Source of the DNA: Azospirillum brasilense
GTDB taxonomy: Bacteria; Pseudomonadota; Alphaproteobacteria; Azospirillales; Azospirillaceae
Direction: 5' to 3'
NCBI RefSeq assembly: GCF_007827815.1
Contig: NZ_VITH01000001.1
Coordinates: 310,001-374,000 of the forward strand
DNA: 64,000 bases
In this document: piece after piece, positions 35,001 through 43,000 of the stretch
Position numbering within the stretch: position 1 is the first letter of the stretch
Layout: every line of letters begins with the position of its first letter
Made by a program: the position numbers and the translations under genes
The notes under the pieces: generated by a model
Told to the model about the DNA's origin: nothing
Seen by the model: only the letters and a program-made list of their open reading frames with translations
The model's database searches: none

Positions 35001-35842
35001 AGCACGGGACGGCGCTCGGCCTGTGGGCGCGGGCACTGGGCCGCTTTGCCAACTCCGACGGCGACGGCAACGCCGCCGGCACCCGGCAGCGCAGCGGCGG
35101 CATCGCGCTGGGCGCCGACCGCGACCTTTCCGACACGATGACCGCCGGCGCCGCCTTCGGCTACCAGCGCACGGCGGTGGATGTGCGGACCAGCGGCGAC
35201 CGGACGGACATCGACAGCTACAGCGCCGCGCTCTACGGCACCTACCGCGTCGGCGCCTGGTTCGTCGACGCCCAGGCCATGTACGGATTCGGCCAGTACG
35301 ACAGCCGCCGCGTCCTCCGGATCGGCGCCCCGGGCGGAGTGGAGCACCGCGCCGATGGCGACAGCGACGGCCACGGCTTCGGGGCCGCCATCGGCACCGG
35401 CTACACCGTGACCTGGGAGGGCGCCCGCATCGAGCCCTTCGCCGGGCTCCGCTTCGACCGGGTGACCCGCGACGGTTTCACCGAGACCGGCGCCGGCGCG
35501 CTGGGCTTGGCGGTGGACGATACCGACCTGAGCACGCTGCGAACCAGCCTGGGCCTGCGGACGAGCTGGCGCCTGAAGGCCGGCGAGACGGCGCTGGAGC
35601 CCGAACTGCGCGCCCGCTGGGACCACGACGTCCTCGACGTGGCTGCGCGCAGCGGGGCGCGCCTGCTGGGCGCCTCCTACACGGTGTCCGGCGTCCAGCC
35701 GGGGCGCGACGCCGCGGTGCTGGGGGCGGGCCTGACGGCGGCGCTGGGCGAGCGGTTCCAGGCCTATGGCAGCTACGACGCCGACCTGCGCCGCGACGCC
35801 ACCGGCCACACGCTGAGCGCCGGCCTGCGCTACCGCTGGTGA
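32078..35842 (+). CDS. autotransporter (type Va) with beta-helix passenger
   Basis: The 1254-residue protein has a signal peptide ending in SSPALA. A long passenger is built from short repeats with N-A-G-T-I and N-x-G-x-I-S-G units, typical of a right-handed beta-helix. A Gly/Ala/Thr-rich stem with GGTLSPGNSPG follows. The C-terminal ~280 residues form the autotransporter beta-barrel (ALGLWARALGRFANSDGDG ... SAGLRYRW), ending in an aromatic residue as required for Bam recognition. The ATG at 32078 follows CAGGGAG. It is likely an outer-membrane adhesin. No protease or lipase motif is seen in the passenger. The gene stands alone and ends 4 bases before the convergent esterase gene. Confidence 0.93.
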   Translation: MPTRQGLLATTALHGCVGLLLFVSSPALAQFAVTGGSTVTGSQTLSGSQTGTVAAGGTLQTSGAAVTQSGTASNVILDNAGTIRSTGGRGFDTSGGNTVRTLTLTNRAGALIQSDANDAVRINTNITSGGVTIDNAGTIRAAAPTDPASAVQGQALDLRTMNTAGVPLSVINRATGVIEALNDDALRPGLNATIDNSGIIRSFGANTSGGANGTADAIDAGGRTGVTVTNRSGGLISGARHGITADTDITVVNEAGGTIVGRNGSGVGSDGNGTVINRGLISGDYAGAGNIVNSSGAASTNGDGDGVDIDYIGTIVNDGTIRGTGAGGVDSGGRPNGADGIAMGGGTITNAAGGVISGTGHGIMIDDGAEGAAYGVTTITNAGRIESRDGPAITLIGPYANTITNSGTITGGGGDPIAIAFGAGNDRLVIQGGAILGRVLGGGGTDALEVQLGSGGRYVIGVRDAYSGFATATVGRGTLVVDGPLALGSALTVASGATLAGTGSITVPATTVAGTVAPGTGTSGTLAIAGNVSFAAGSRLQVGIDPAGTASKLAVGGTATLSNGATVQVTAADGLYLTGRSYEILTASGGVTGQFGAVERLNPAPLGAGTLALSQTGNAILLQLNPGNPFNGQRNSVNIANMDVGFAIAGAGSGDSLTLEGNSTVRADVTNLAQLQIGTSTGTATGVALASGTQSVAATTVKANAQLAVNTRLASPTVTVERGGLLSGDGRITGAVSNGGTLSPGNSPGVLTVEGAVANAAGSTLRVEIDGPTAGTGAGFHDQLAVAGTPGLFAAGGTLVPVTRGISGVATNAFTPRLGQGFTIVTASGGVTGAFAGIAQPAVGLPAGTRFDTVYGPNTITLTATPASYARLAAADVPATANQSAVGAALDAVRPAAGTRPSDAAKPLFDALYPLSGQAIPAALDSLGGTVHAEAVTAARDTARLFGDAVQGRMAALRADGLATSIAPLAMPEAEHGTALGLWARALGRFANSDGDGNAAGTRQRSGGIALGADRDLSDTMTAGAAFGYQRTAVDVRTSGDRTDIDSYSAALYGTYRVGAWFVDAQAMYGFGQYDSRRVLRIGAPGGVEHRADGDSDGHGFGAAIGTGYTVTWEGARIEPFAGLRFDRVTRDGFTETGAGALGLAVDDTDLSTLRTSLGLRTSWRLKAGETALEPELRARWDHDVLDVAARSGARLLGASYTVSGVQPGRDAAVLGAGLTAALGERFQAYGSYDADLRRDATGHTLSAGLRYRW

Positions 35843-35846
35843 CCGG

Positions 35847-36821
35847 TCAGACGTTGAGGTGGCGGCGCACCGCCAGGGCGGCCTGCAGGACGGCCCCGTG
35901 CGCGCGGTCGACCAGACGGGTTGCCGTGGCGAAGGAGTGGGGCAGCCCATCATAGACGGCGAGCCGGTGCGGAACCCCCGCCTCGGCCAGCCGCTCCGCC
36001 AGACGGAGCGTGTCATCGCGCAGGCAATCGAGGTCCGCGGCCAGCAGCAGCAGGGGCGGCAAGCCACGCAGGTCGGCGAGCAGCGGCGCCGCGCGCGGGT
36101 CGTCGGGGGAGGCGGCGCCGAGATACTGGTTCCAGTACCAGCGCATCCGCGCCGTCGTCAGCCCGTACCGCCCGTCGCCGAAACGGCGGTGCGACAGGGT
36201 GTCGAAGTCGTGGGCGAACATGCCGTAGAACAGCAGCCCAAAGGCCACCCGCGGTTCGCCCCGCCCGCGCGCGGCCAGGGCGAGGACGAGGGCGAGGTTT
36301 GCCCCCGCGGAATCACCGCCGACCGCGATCCGCTCCGGATCGATCCCGTGCGATGCGCCGGCGGCGGCAACCCAGCGCAGGGCGGCCAGCGCCTCCCCAT
36401 GCTGGTACGGAAAGCGGCGCTCCGGCGCCAGGCTGTAGCGCACCGCGCAGACCACCGCGCCGCTGTGCCGGGCGAGCAGCCGCAGCAACCGGTCGTGGGT
36501 TTCCACGCTGTTCACGACGAAACCGCCGCCATGGAAATAGACCATGACGGGCAGCCGCTCCGTCCCGCGGCCCGCCGGGCGGTAGAGCCGCAACGGCACA
36601 GGACCGGCGGGGCCGGCCACCGTCGCCTCCGTCACCTCCGCGGCCAGCGGCGTGGCGCCGTTCAGGAAGGCGTGATAGCGCTCCGCCGCCGCGCGGGCCT
36701 CGGCGAGCGGGAGGCTCAAAGGATCGGCGGGGGCGGCGCCGAGGCGGGCGGCCGCCTCGTTCATCGCGATCACCTGCGGGTCCAGGCGGTCCGCCGCGGG
36801 CCGCAAAATGCTGTCCGGCAT
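35847..36821 (-). CDS. alpha/beta hydrolase (HSL/GDXG esterase family)
   Basis: The protein has 324 residues. The oxyanion motif HGGGF is near residue 95, the nucleophile motif GDSAGAN is near residue 165, an Asp lies in AADLDCLRDD, and the terminal His is in YDGLPHSF. This is the hormone-sensitive-lipase-like esterase layout. It is the first of a set of accessory genes in the organosulfur region, but no direct link to that pathway is visible. The upstream gap is AT-rich with a strong inverted repeat that may be an operator. Confidence 0.9.
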   Translation of the reverse strand: MPDSILRPAADRLDPQVIAMNEAAARLGAAPADPLSLPLAEARAAAERYHAFLNGATPLAAEVTEATVAGPAGPVPLRLYRPAGRGTERLPVMVYFHGGGFVVNSVETHDRLLRLLARHSGAVVCAVRYSLAPERRFPYQHGEALAALRWVAAAGASHGIDPERIAVGGDSAGANLALVLALAARGRGEPRVAFGLLFYGMFAHDFDTLSHRRFGDGRYGLTTARMRWYWNQYLGAASPDDPRAAPLLADLRGLPPLLLLAADLDCLRDDTLRLAERLAEAGVPHRLAVYDGLPHSFATATRLVDRAHGAVLQAALAVRRHLNV

Positions 36822-36931
36822 GACATCCTCCTTCTCAACCGAAGCGACGGCGCACAGCCGCGCGGACCGGGAGCGGTGCCGGTCAACCGGATGGGACCTC
36901 CGGATGCCGGATGGAAATCAACACTGGACGT

Positions 36932-36957
36932 CATGATAGACACAAAAATCTATCATG
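36932..36957. promoter_or_regulatory. 9-bp inverted repeat in AT-rich promoter of the esterase gene
   Basis: CATGATAGA (36932-36940) and TCTATCATG (36949-36957) are exact reverse complements with an 8-base spacer, 111 bp before the esterase start. It is a probable operator. A terminator for the flavoprotein gene is less likely because no T-run follows on the minus strand. Confidence 0.45.
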
Positions 36958-37003
36958 AAAATAGGCTTTATGAACATAAAATAACACTACAAAAATGTTT
37001 TTA

Positions 37004-38413
37004 TTAAGCGGGGCTTTTCGTGAGGTGGCGGCGGGCGAGAGCGAGCGCGGCGTCCGCGCACTGGCTGCGCAGTTCGGGAACCGCGGTCATCTCCCAGAAG
37101 GGCGCGCGGCTGACCGGGCCGAGCGCGAAGAGACGGTCGGACACCGCCCCGCCCTCCCCGATCAGCGCCCCCTCCTCGGTGACGTCGAGGCCGAGACGCA
37201 GCGGGTCGGGCCGGGCCAACCCCTGTTGGAGCAGGGCGCGCATCAGCGGATGGCGGATGCGCCCGAAGTCGCATTCGGTGCCGGTCGCGTTGACGATGGC
37301 GCCGACCGTCCGCGTCCACTGTGCCTCGTCGGCACCCCGCGCGCGGATCGTCGCCTCCACCCCGTCGGGGGTCGCGGCCAGCGACTGGAGGCGGCCGGCG
37401 CGGACGGTCAGTTGCCCACTCGCCCGCAGGGCCTCGATGCGCGCGGCCACCTCCGGCGCCATGCGGTGGCGGTGCACCTCCCAATAGGGCCGGGCGTGGC
37501 GCAGGAAGCGCTGCCGCTCCTCCAGGGGCAGATGTTTCCAGATCAGCGGGTGGAAGGGCCGCAGGGAATCGAAGGCAGCACGCCAGTCCAGCCCCTCCTC
37601 CCGCGCGCGGCGGACGTCGGCCTTCAGGGCGATCAGCACGTCCAGCACCGTGCCGGGCAGCGTCTGGGGATGGACGAAGCTCTTGAAGGGCCGCGTCTCA
37701 AGATGGGTGGTGGGCAGCAGCCCGCGGCGCGACAGCGCCAGGATCGGGCCGCGGTGGCCCTGGTTCTCCAGGGACAGCACCACGTCGACCATCGTCAGCC
37801 CGGTGCCGAGGATCAGCACCGGCGTGTCCGGATCGATGGCGGCGACGGCCTCGCGGTTCCAGGGGTCGCCGACGAAGCGGTCCGACGCGAAGACCTCCGG
37901 CGCAGGGATCGACGGCGGCGAGGGCGGAAAATGCCCGACGCACAGCACCGCCCGGTCCACCGCGAGGCTTGTCCCGTCGGCAAGGCTCAACCGGACGCCG
38001 CCATCCACCGCCGCATCGACGACCTCCGCCCGCACCGTGTCGAGCGTCACATGGGCGGGGGCCTCCGCCTGGGCCTCGCGCAGCACGTCCTGGATGTACG
38101 CGCCGTACAGCCGGCGCGACACGAAGGCGTGGCCGCTGGGCGGCACCTCGCCGCCGAGGTCCTTCGCCCACAGCCAGCGCAGGAAATGGCGCGGGTCGTC
38201 GGGATAAGCGCTCATGTTGTAGGCCCGCACGTTCAGCAGATGCGCCGCGCTGTCCGTGGAATAGGCCAGCCCGGTGCCCAGCGTGCCGGCGCGTTCGATC
38301 AGGTGGATGCGCGTCGGCTCCTCCACCTTGCGCAGAAGGTGGGCCGCCAGGATACTGCCGGTGAAGCCGGCGCCGACGATGGCGATGCTGTGCGCGGTGT
38401 CGTGGGACGGCAT
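37004..38413 (-). CDS. FAD/NAD(P)-binding flavoprotein oxidoreductase
   Basis: This 469-residue protein has an N-terminal dinucleotide-binding motif (IAIVGAGFTGSILAAHLL), a GTGLAYST segment typical of the NAD_binding_9 type, and a second nucleotide loop (PVLILGTGLTMVDVVLSL). It ends in a NATGTECDFG and FALGPVSRAPFWEMTAVPELR region. Such proteins resemble ornithine/lysine monooxygenase-like or HpnW-like oxidoreductases. The substrate is not known. The ATG at 38413 has AGGA ~10 bases upstream. It is divergent from the 2-hydroxyacid dehydrogenase across an AT-rich gap. Confidence 0.85.
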   Translation of the reverse strand: MPSHDTAHSIAIVGAGFTGSILAAHLLRKVEEPTRIHLIERAGTLGTGLAYSTDSAAHLLNVRAYNMSAYPDDPRHFLRWLWAKDLGGEVPPSGHAFVSRRLYGAYIQDVLREAQAEAPAHVTLDTVRAEVVDAAVDGGVRLSLADGTSLAVDRAVLCVGHFPPSPPSIPAPEVFASDRFVGDPWNREAVAAIDPDTPVLILGTGLTMVDVVLSLENQGHRGPILALSRRGLLPTTHLETRPFKSFVHPQTLPGTVLDVLIALKADVRRAREEGLDWRAAFDSLRPFHPLIWKHLPLEERQRFLRHARPYWEVHRHRMAPEVAARIEALRASGQLTVRAGRLQSLAATPDGVEATIRARGADEAQWTRTVGAIVNATGTECDFGRIRHPLMRALLQQGLARPDPLRLGLDVTEEGALIGEGGAVSDRLFALGPVSRAPFWEMTAVPELRSQCADAALALARRHLTKSPA

Positions 38414-38601
38414 GCTCGTCGTTCCTCTCCCTGTGTCCAGCACCCCGCGGGGCGCCCCCGAATTGCCATCATTAGAGCACCATGAATCCCTATTTAACAA
38501 GTTGGCTTTTGCTGTATCGCATGTGCTTTCATATGTCGTGCGCCAAAAACAACTCGTAGAATTTGTTGATTCCCCTCGACCAAAAGGACCCGAACCGCAG
38601 A

Positions 38602-39612
38602 ATGACCATGGGCAAGCGTGCACCCTTCGTCGTCGGAATCACCGACCACATGATCCCCCCGCCGGACCTGGAGGCGGCGGTTCTCGACGGCTGTGCCGAG
38701 GTGGATTTCCTCGACACCCGCCGCGAGGAGGATCTGGACCCGGAGCGTCTGGCCCGGCTGGACGCGCTGCTGGTGTGGAGCACCCGCATCGGCCCGGCGA
38801 CGGTGGCCAAGCTGCCGCGCTGCCGCGTCGTCGTGCGGTTCGGGGTCGGCTACGACAAGGTCGACGTGGCGGCGCTGGAGGCCGCCGGCATTCCCTTCTG
38901 CAACAACCCGGATTACGGGACGGAAGAGGTGGCCGACCACGCCGTCTCCCTGCTGCTCTCCCTGCAGCGCCGCCTGTGGGAGCATGACGCCCGCGCCCGC
39001 GGCTACAGCACGACGTGGCAGGCCAACACGCTGACCCCGCTGCGGCGCTCCAGCGCGGCGACGGTCGGCGTCGTCGGCGTGGGGCGGATCGGCACCGCGG
39101 TGGTGAACCGGCTGAAGCCGTTCGGCTACCGCATCCTCGGCTACGATCCGCAGCAGCCCGCCGGGCACGAGAAGGCGGTCGGCTACCGCCGCGTCCGCCG
39201 GCTGGACGAGTTGCTGGCCGAATCCGACATCGTGACCTTCCATTGTCCGCTGACGCCGGAAACCCGCGGCCTGATCGACGCGGAGTTCCTGGCGAAGCTG
39301 AAGCCCGGCGCCCTGCTGGTCAACACGGCGCGCGGCGAGATGTTCGCCGGCCTCGACCCGCTGGAAGCGGCGCTGCGCAGCGGCCAAGTCGCCGCGGTGG
39401 GGACGGACGTGCTGCCGACCGAACCGCCCGCCCCTCACCCGCTGCTGGACGCGTGGCGCCGCCGGGAGTCCTGGCTGGAAGGCCGTCTCGTGGTCACGCC
39501 GCACAACGCCTTCCATTCCGACGAGGCGGCGATCGAGATGCGCCGCAACGCCGCCGAGACCGCCCGGCTGTTCCTGGAGGACGGGGTTCTGCGCAACCGC
39601 ATCCTGCCCTGA
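38602..39612 (+). CDS. D-2-hydroxyacid dehydrogenase, CtBP-like
   Basis: This 336-residue protein has the Rossmann motif VGVVGVGRIGTAV, catalytic Arg in NTARGEM, Glu in the DVLPTEPP region and catalytic His in TPHNAFHS. The set matches NAD-dependent D-isomer-specific 2-hydroxyacid dehydrogenases with the CtBP-like VVVRFGVGYDKVDV opening. (S)-sulfolactate dehydrogenase SlcC belongs to this family, and the neighbours suggest an organosulfur role, but specificity cannot be read from sequence. ATG 38602 or 38608 are both possible. It is convergent with the Ldh-family gene. Confidence 0.88.
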   Translation: MTMGKRAPFVVGITDHMIPPPDLEAAVLDGCAEVDFLDTRREEDLDPERLARLDALLVWSTRIGPATVAKLPRCRVVVRFGVGYDKVDVAALEAAGIPFCNNPDYGTEEVADHAVSLLLSLQRRLWEHDARARGYSTTWQANTLTPLRRSSAATVGVVGVGRIGTAVVNRLKPFGYRILGYDPQQPAGHEKAVGYRRVRRLDELLAESDIVTFHCPLTPETRGLIDAEFLAKLKPGALLVNTARGEMFAGLDPLEAALRSGQVAAVGTDVLPTEPPAPHPLLDAWRRRESWLEGRLVVTPHNAFHSDEAAIEMRRNAAETARLFLEDGVLRNRILP

Positions 39613-39623
39613 CCTCAACCCGG

Positions 39624-40706
39624 TCAGGCCACCAGGAAGGCCGGAACGTCGAGGCCGAGCGCGCCCCCGATCCCATGCAGGGCGCGCACGGTGTCGGGGT
39701 CGAGCGCGATGCCGCGCTCCGCGGCCAGCGCCCGGCTCCGCCGCTCCGGCCCGCCGGGCACAAGCACGCCGTCACCGCCGGGTACCGGCGGGGTGTCCTG
39801 GATGTGGTCGAGCACCGCGTCGGTCAACGCCTGCCAGTTGCCATTCTCCACGTCGCCCCCAGACTCGGCCACCCGCGCCGGGTCGATCAGGAAGGCCAGC
39901 GCGTTGTTCACCACCCGCCCCGGACGCAGGTTCTCCGGCAGGGCCGGCAGCCCGCCGGCCAAGGCTCCGGCGAGGATCTCGCAGGCGAGCGCCAATCCGT
40001 AGCCCTTATGCCCGCCAAAGGGCAGGATGGCGCCGGTCGGGTCGCGGAACATCACGCCGGGGTCGCGGGTCGGCGCCCCCCGCTCGTCGATCAGCAGGCC
40101 GTCGGCGACCTCCTTCCCGGACGCGGCGGCGACACGGCACTTGTTGGCCGCCACGGCGCTGGTCGCGAAATCCAGCAGAAAGGGTGGATGGCCCGGCGTG
40201 GCGGGAACGGCGATGCAGATCGGGTTGGTGCCGAGCCGCGGCCGCCCGCCGCCATGGGGTGCGGCCAGCGGACGGCTGACCACGTTGACGAAGAAGACCC
40301 CGATCGCGCCGGCCGCGATGCACTGCTCGCCGTAGGAGCCGACCCGCCCGATGTGATGGGCGTTGCGCAGGGCGAGCACACAGGCCCCGCCGGCCTTGGC
40401 CCGCGCGATGGCGAGGTCCGTCGCCTCGCGCGCGATCACCTGCCCATAACCGACCTCCCCGTCCACCACCAGGAACGGCGCCTCGTCGCGGACGACGCGG
40501 GCGTGCCGGTTGGGTTGCAGATGACCCAGCTCCAGGCTCTTTGTGTAGACCGCGATCTGGCACACGCCGTGGCTGGCGTGGCCGGTCGCGTCGGAGTCCA
40601 CGAGGTTGGCGGCGACGATGGCCGCCTCCTCCGCGCTGCTGCCAGACCGTTGCAGAATGGCGTCCACAAGGGCCACCAGACGGTCCGCCGCGTAAGGACC
40701 ACTCAT
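39624..40706 (-). CDS. Ldh-family (malate/L-sulfolactate type) NAD(P) dehydrogenase
   Basis: The protein has 360 residues. It shows the Ldh2/malate-L-lactate dehydrogenase family features: ATGHASHGV near residue 40, the catalytic His in RNAHHIGRVGSYGE, LGTNPICIAVP, and GGHKGYGLAL. The family includes ureidoglycolate, malate, L-lactate and (R)-sulfolactate (ComC) dehydrogenases. It begins 2 bases after the stop of the threonine-synthase-like gene, so the two are co-translated. The pairing with a PLP enzyme and a sulfonate transporter makes sulfolactate or a related hydroxy acid a candidate substrate (inference). Confidence 0.9.
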   Translation of the reverse strand: MSGPYAADRLVALVDAILQRSGSSAEEAAIVAANLVDSDATGHASHGVCQIAVYTKSLELGHLQPNRHARVVRDEAPFLVVDGEVGYGQVIAREATDLAIARAKAGGACVLALRNAHHIGRVGSYGEQCIAAGAIGVFFVNVVSRPLAAPHGGGRPRLGTNPICIAVPATPGHPPFLLDFATSAVAANKCRVAAASGKEVADGLLIDERGAPTRDPGVMFRDPTGAILPFGGHKGYGLALACEILAGALAGGLPALPENLRPGRVVNNALAFLIDPARVAESGGDVENGNWQALTDAVLDHIQDTPPVPGGDGVLVPGGPERRSRALAAERGIALDPDTVRALHGIGGALGLDVPAFLVA

Positions 40707-40708
40707 CC

Positions 40709-41950
40709 TCAGAACACCAAATAGTCGATGGGCTGGTGACGATCGAGCGTCCGGTGGACCGGCGGCAGCGAGTACTTCAGCCCGGTCGCGCAGTTGAACA
40801 GCACGGCGCGCTCGTCGCGGCCCACCCGCCCGTCGGCCAGCGCCTGCTTGTAGGCGGCGTAGGTCGCGGCGCCCTCCGGACACAGCAGGAAGCCCTCTTC
40901 CCGCGCCGCCTCGTCCAGGGCCGCCTGGATGGCCTCGTCGGGCACGGCGACGGCGAAGCCGCCGCTCTCCCGCACCGCGCGCAGGATCAGGAAGTCGCCG
41001 ACCGCCTGCGGCACGCGGATGCCGGACGCGATGGTGTGGGCGTCCTGCCAGCGCGGCGCGTGCTCCTCCCCCGCCTCATAGGCGCGGACCATCGGGGCGC
41101 AGCCGGCGGCCTGCACGGCCACCATGCGCGGGCGCTTGGAGCCGATGAAGCCGATGGCCTCCAGCTCGGCGAAGGCCTTCCACATGCCGATCAGGCCGGT
41201 GCCGCCACCGGTCGGGTAGAAGATGACGTCCGGCACCTCCCAGCCGAGCTGCTCGGCCAGCTCCAGACCCATGGTCTTCTTGCCCTCGATGCGGTAGGGC
41301 TCCTTCAGGGTGGAGACGTCGAACCAGCCAGCCTTGGCCTTGCCCTCCCCCACGATCTTGCCGCAGTCGTCGATCAGCCCGTTGACGCGGTAGACCGTGG
41401 CGCCCTGGAGTTCGATCTCGGAGACGTTGACCTCCGGCGTGTCCTCCGGACAGAAGATCGTCGTCTTGATCCCCGCCCGCGTCGCGTAGGCGGCCAGCGC
41501 CGCTCCGGCGTTGCCGTTGGTCGGCATGGCCATGTGCGTGATGCCGAAAGCCTTCGCCATCGACACCGCCATGACCAGCCCGCGCGCCTTGAAGGAGCCG
41601 GTGGGCAGGCGCCCCTCGTCCTTCACCAGCAACTCGACGGCCCCCAGCTTGGCGGCGAGCTTGGGCAACGCGACCAGCGGGGTCACCGCCTCGCCCAGGC
41701 TGACGATGTCCTGCACCCGGCGCACCGGCAGCAGTTCGCGGTAGCGCCACAGATCCTGCGGGCGTTCGGCCAGCGCGTCCTTGGTCAGCGCGCCGCGCAC
41801 CCCCTCCAGGTCGTAACGGACGAGCAGCGGCTTGCCCGCCTTGGACAGGTTGTGGACGGTGTCGGCCTCGTACCGCTCGCCGGTGTAGGCGCAGTCCAGA
41901 TGCGTGACGAAGGTCGGGCGCTCGGTGGTCAGGTTGCTGTCGAAAGGCAC
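40709..41950 (-). CDS. threonine-synthase-like PLP enzyme
   Basis: This 413-residue fold-type II PLP enzyme has the PLP Lys in GRLPTGSFKARG, the phosphate loop TNGNAGAALAAYA, and GGGTGLIGMWKAF. A short zinc-free N-terminal segment (THLDCAYTGERYEAD) resembles archaeal-type ThrC. Genuine threonine synthase is usually encoded next to hom or thrB, so this copy may act on another phospho-amino acid; cysteate synthase is a known paralogue. The GTG at 41950 has AAGGA upstream. A further GTG at 41977 is possible. It is coupled to the Ldh-family gene. Confidence 0.85.
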   Translation of the reverse strand: MPFDSNLTTERPTFVTHLDCAYTGERYEADTVHNLSKAGKPLLVRYDLEGVRGALTKDALAERPQDLWRYRELLPVRRVQDIVSLGEAVTPLVALPKLAAKLGAVELLVKDEGRLPTGSFKARGLVMAVSMAKAFGITHMAMPTNGNAGAALAAYATRAGIKTTIFCPEDTPEVNVSEIELQGATVYRVNGLIDDCGKIVGEGKAKAGWFDVSTLKEPYRIEGKKTMGLELAEQLGWEVPDVIFYPTGGGTGLIGMWKAFAELEAIGFIGSKRPRMVAVQAAGCAPMVRAYEAGEEHAPRWQDAHTIASGIRVPQAVGDFLILRAVRESGGFAVAVPDEAIQAALDEAAREEGFLLCPEGAATYAAYKQALADGRVGRDERAVLFNCATGLKYSLPPVHRTLDRHQPIDYLVF

Positions 41951-41983
41951 GGATGGATTTCCTTGCTGAAGGCTCACGTCAAT

Positions 41984-42102
41984 CCCCTCTCCCCTCCGGG
42001 GAGAGGGTTAGGGTGAGGGGGATGCGCGGTTTGGTGCGTTCGGCAAAAGCGCAACCCCCTCACCCGGCCCTTCGGGCCACCCTTTCCCCAGAGGGGAGAG
42101 GG
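41984..42102. repeat. GC-rich palindromic intergenic repeat, copy B
   Basis: This 119-bp element has the same layout as the one at 8233-8363: CCCTCTCCCCTCC outer arm, GTGAGGGGGATGC inner arm, the same GGCAAAAGCGCA loop region, CCCCCTCACCC, and a closing CCCCAGAGGGGAGAGGG. It lies between the permease stop and the PLP-enzyme start, so it may separate transcripts. Confidence 0.85.
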
Positions 42103-42103
42103 C

Positions 42104-43000
42104 TTATCGGACCATTCCCCACTTGCGGACGGTGTGGGTCTCGATCCAGCGGAAGACGACGTTCTCGACGACGAGGCCGATCAGGATGACGGTGACGAGC
42201 CCGGCGAACACCTTGTCGATGTACAGCTCGTTGCGGTTCTGGAAGATGAACCAGCCCAGCCCGCCCTTGCCCGACGAGACGCCGAACACCAGCTCCGCCG
42301 CGATCAGCGTCCGCCAGGCGAAGGCCCAGCCGACCTTCAGCCCGGTCAGGATCGCCGGAAAGGCCGCCGGGATCAGCATGGTGACGACGTAGCGGATGCC
42401 GCTCAGCCCGTAATTCCGCCCGGCCATGCGCAGCGTCTCCGACACCGAGGTGAAGCCGGCGTGGGTGTTCAGCGCCAGCGGCCACAGCACCGCGTGGACC
42501 AGCACGAAGGTCAGGCTGACCGCCCCCAGCCCGAACCACAGCATGGCGATGGGCAGCAGCGCGATGGCCGGTAAGGGGTTGAACATGGAGGTCAGGGTGG
42601 ACAGCACGTCGTTGCCGATGCGTGTGGACACCGCGAAGCTGGTCAGCACCACCGCCAGCACCACGGCGATGGCGTAGCCCTTCAGCAGGACCGACAGCGA
42701 CACCCAGGCCATCGACAGCAGGTTCTCCCGCCAGATCGCCTCCCACAGCGCGGTGACGGTGGCGGTGAAGGTCGGGAACATCAGCGGGTTGTTCTGCCAC
42801 GTCGAGGCGATCTGCCAGAGCAGCGCCACCGCGGCCAGCACGGCGAAGCGGCGAAGCGCGGTGATGTTGCCGATCCGCTCCCACAGGGACAGCGGACGGG
42901 CCACGTCGCCGATCGGGCCGGTGGTGGCGACCGTCCGCTCATACTCCGGGCGGACGGGCGGCACGCGGCGGCCCTGCGGAGCCAGGGACAGGCCGGTCAT
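42104..43000 (-). CDS. sulfonate/taurine-type ABC transporter permease
   Basis: This 298-residue protein has about six hydrophobic helices and the permease EAA-like loop (AAELVFGVSSGKGGLGWFIF). It is similar in layout to SsuC/TauC. The first ~45 residues are a hydrophilic extension. The ATG overlaps the ATPase stop (ATGA). It is the last gene of a binding protein, ATPase, permease operon. The substrate class (alkylsulfonate, sulfate ester or nitrate-like) is assigned from the binding protein family and neighbours. Confidence 0.92.
   Translation of the reverse strand: MTGLSLAPQGRRVPPVRPEYERTVATTGPIGDVARPLSLWERIGNITALRRFAVLAAVALLWQIASTWQNNPLMFPTFTATVTALWEAIWRENLLSMAWVSLSVLLKGYAIAVVLAVVLTSFAVSTRIGNDVLSTLTSMFNPLPAIALLPIAMLWFGLGAVSLTFVLVHAVLWPLALNTHAGFTSVSETLRMAGRNYGLSGIRYVVTMLIPAAFPAILTGLKVGWAFAWRTLIAAELVFGVSSGKGGLGWFIFQNRNELYIDKVFAGLVTVILIGLVVENVVFRWIETHTVRKWGMVR

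Noticed and set aside
32063-36067. 1334-codon minus-strand frame opposite the autotransporter
   Set aside because: No signal peptide or domain; the plus strand has signal peptide, passenger repeats and barrel.
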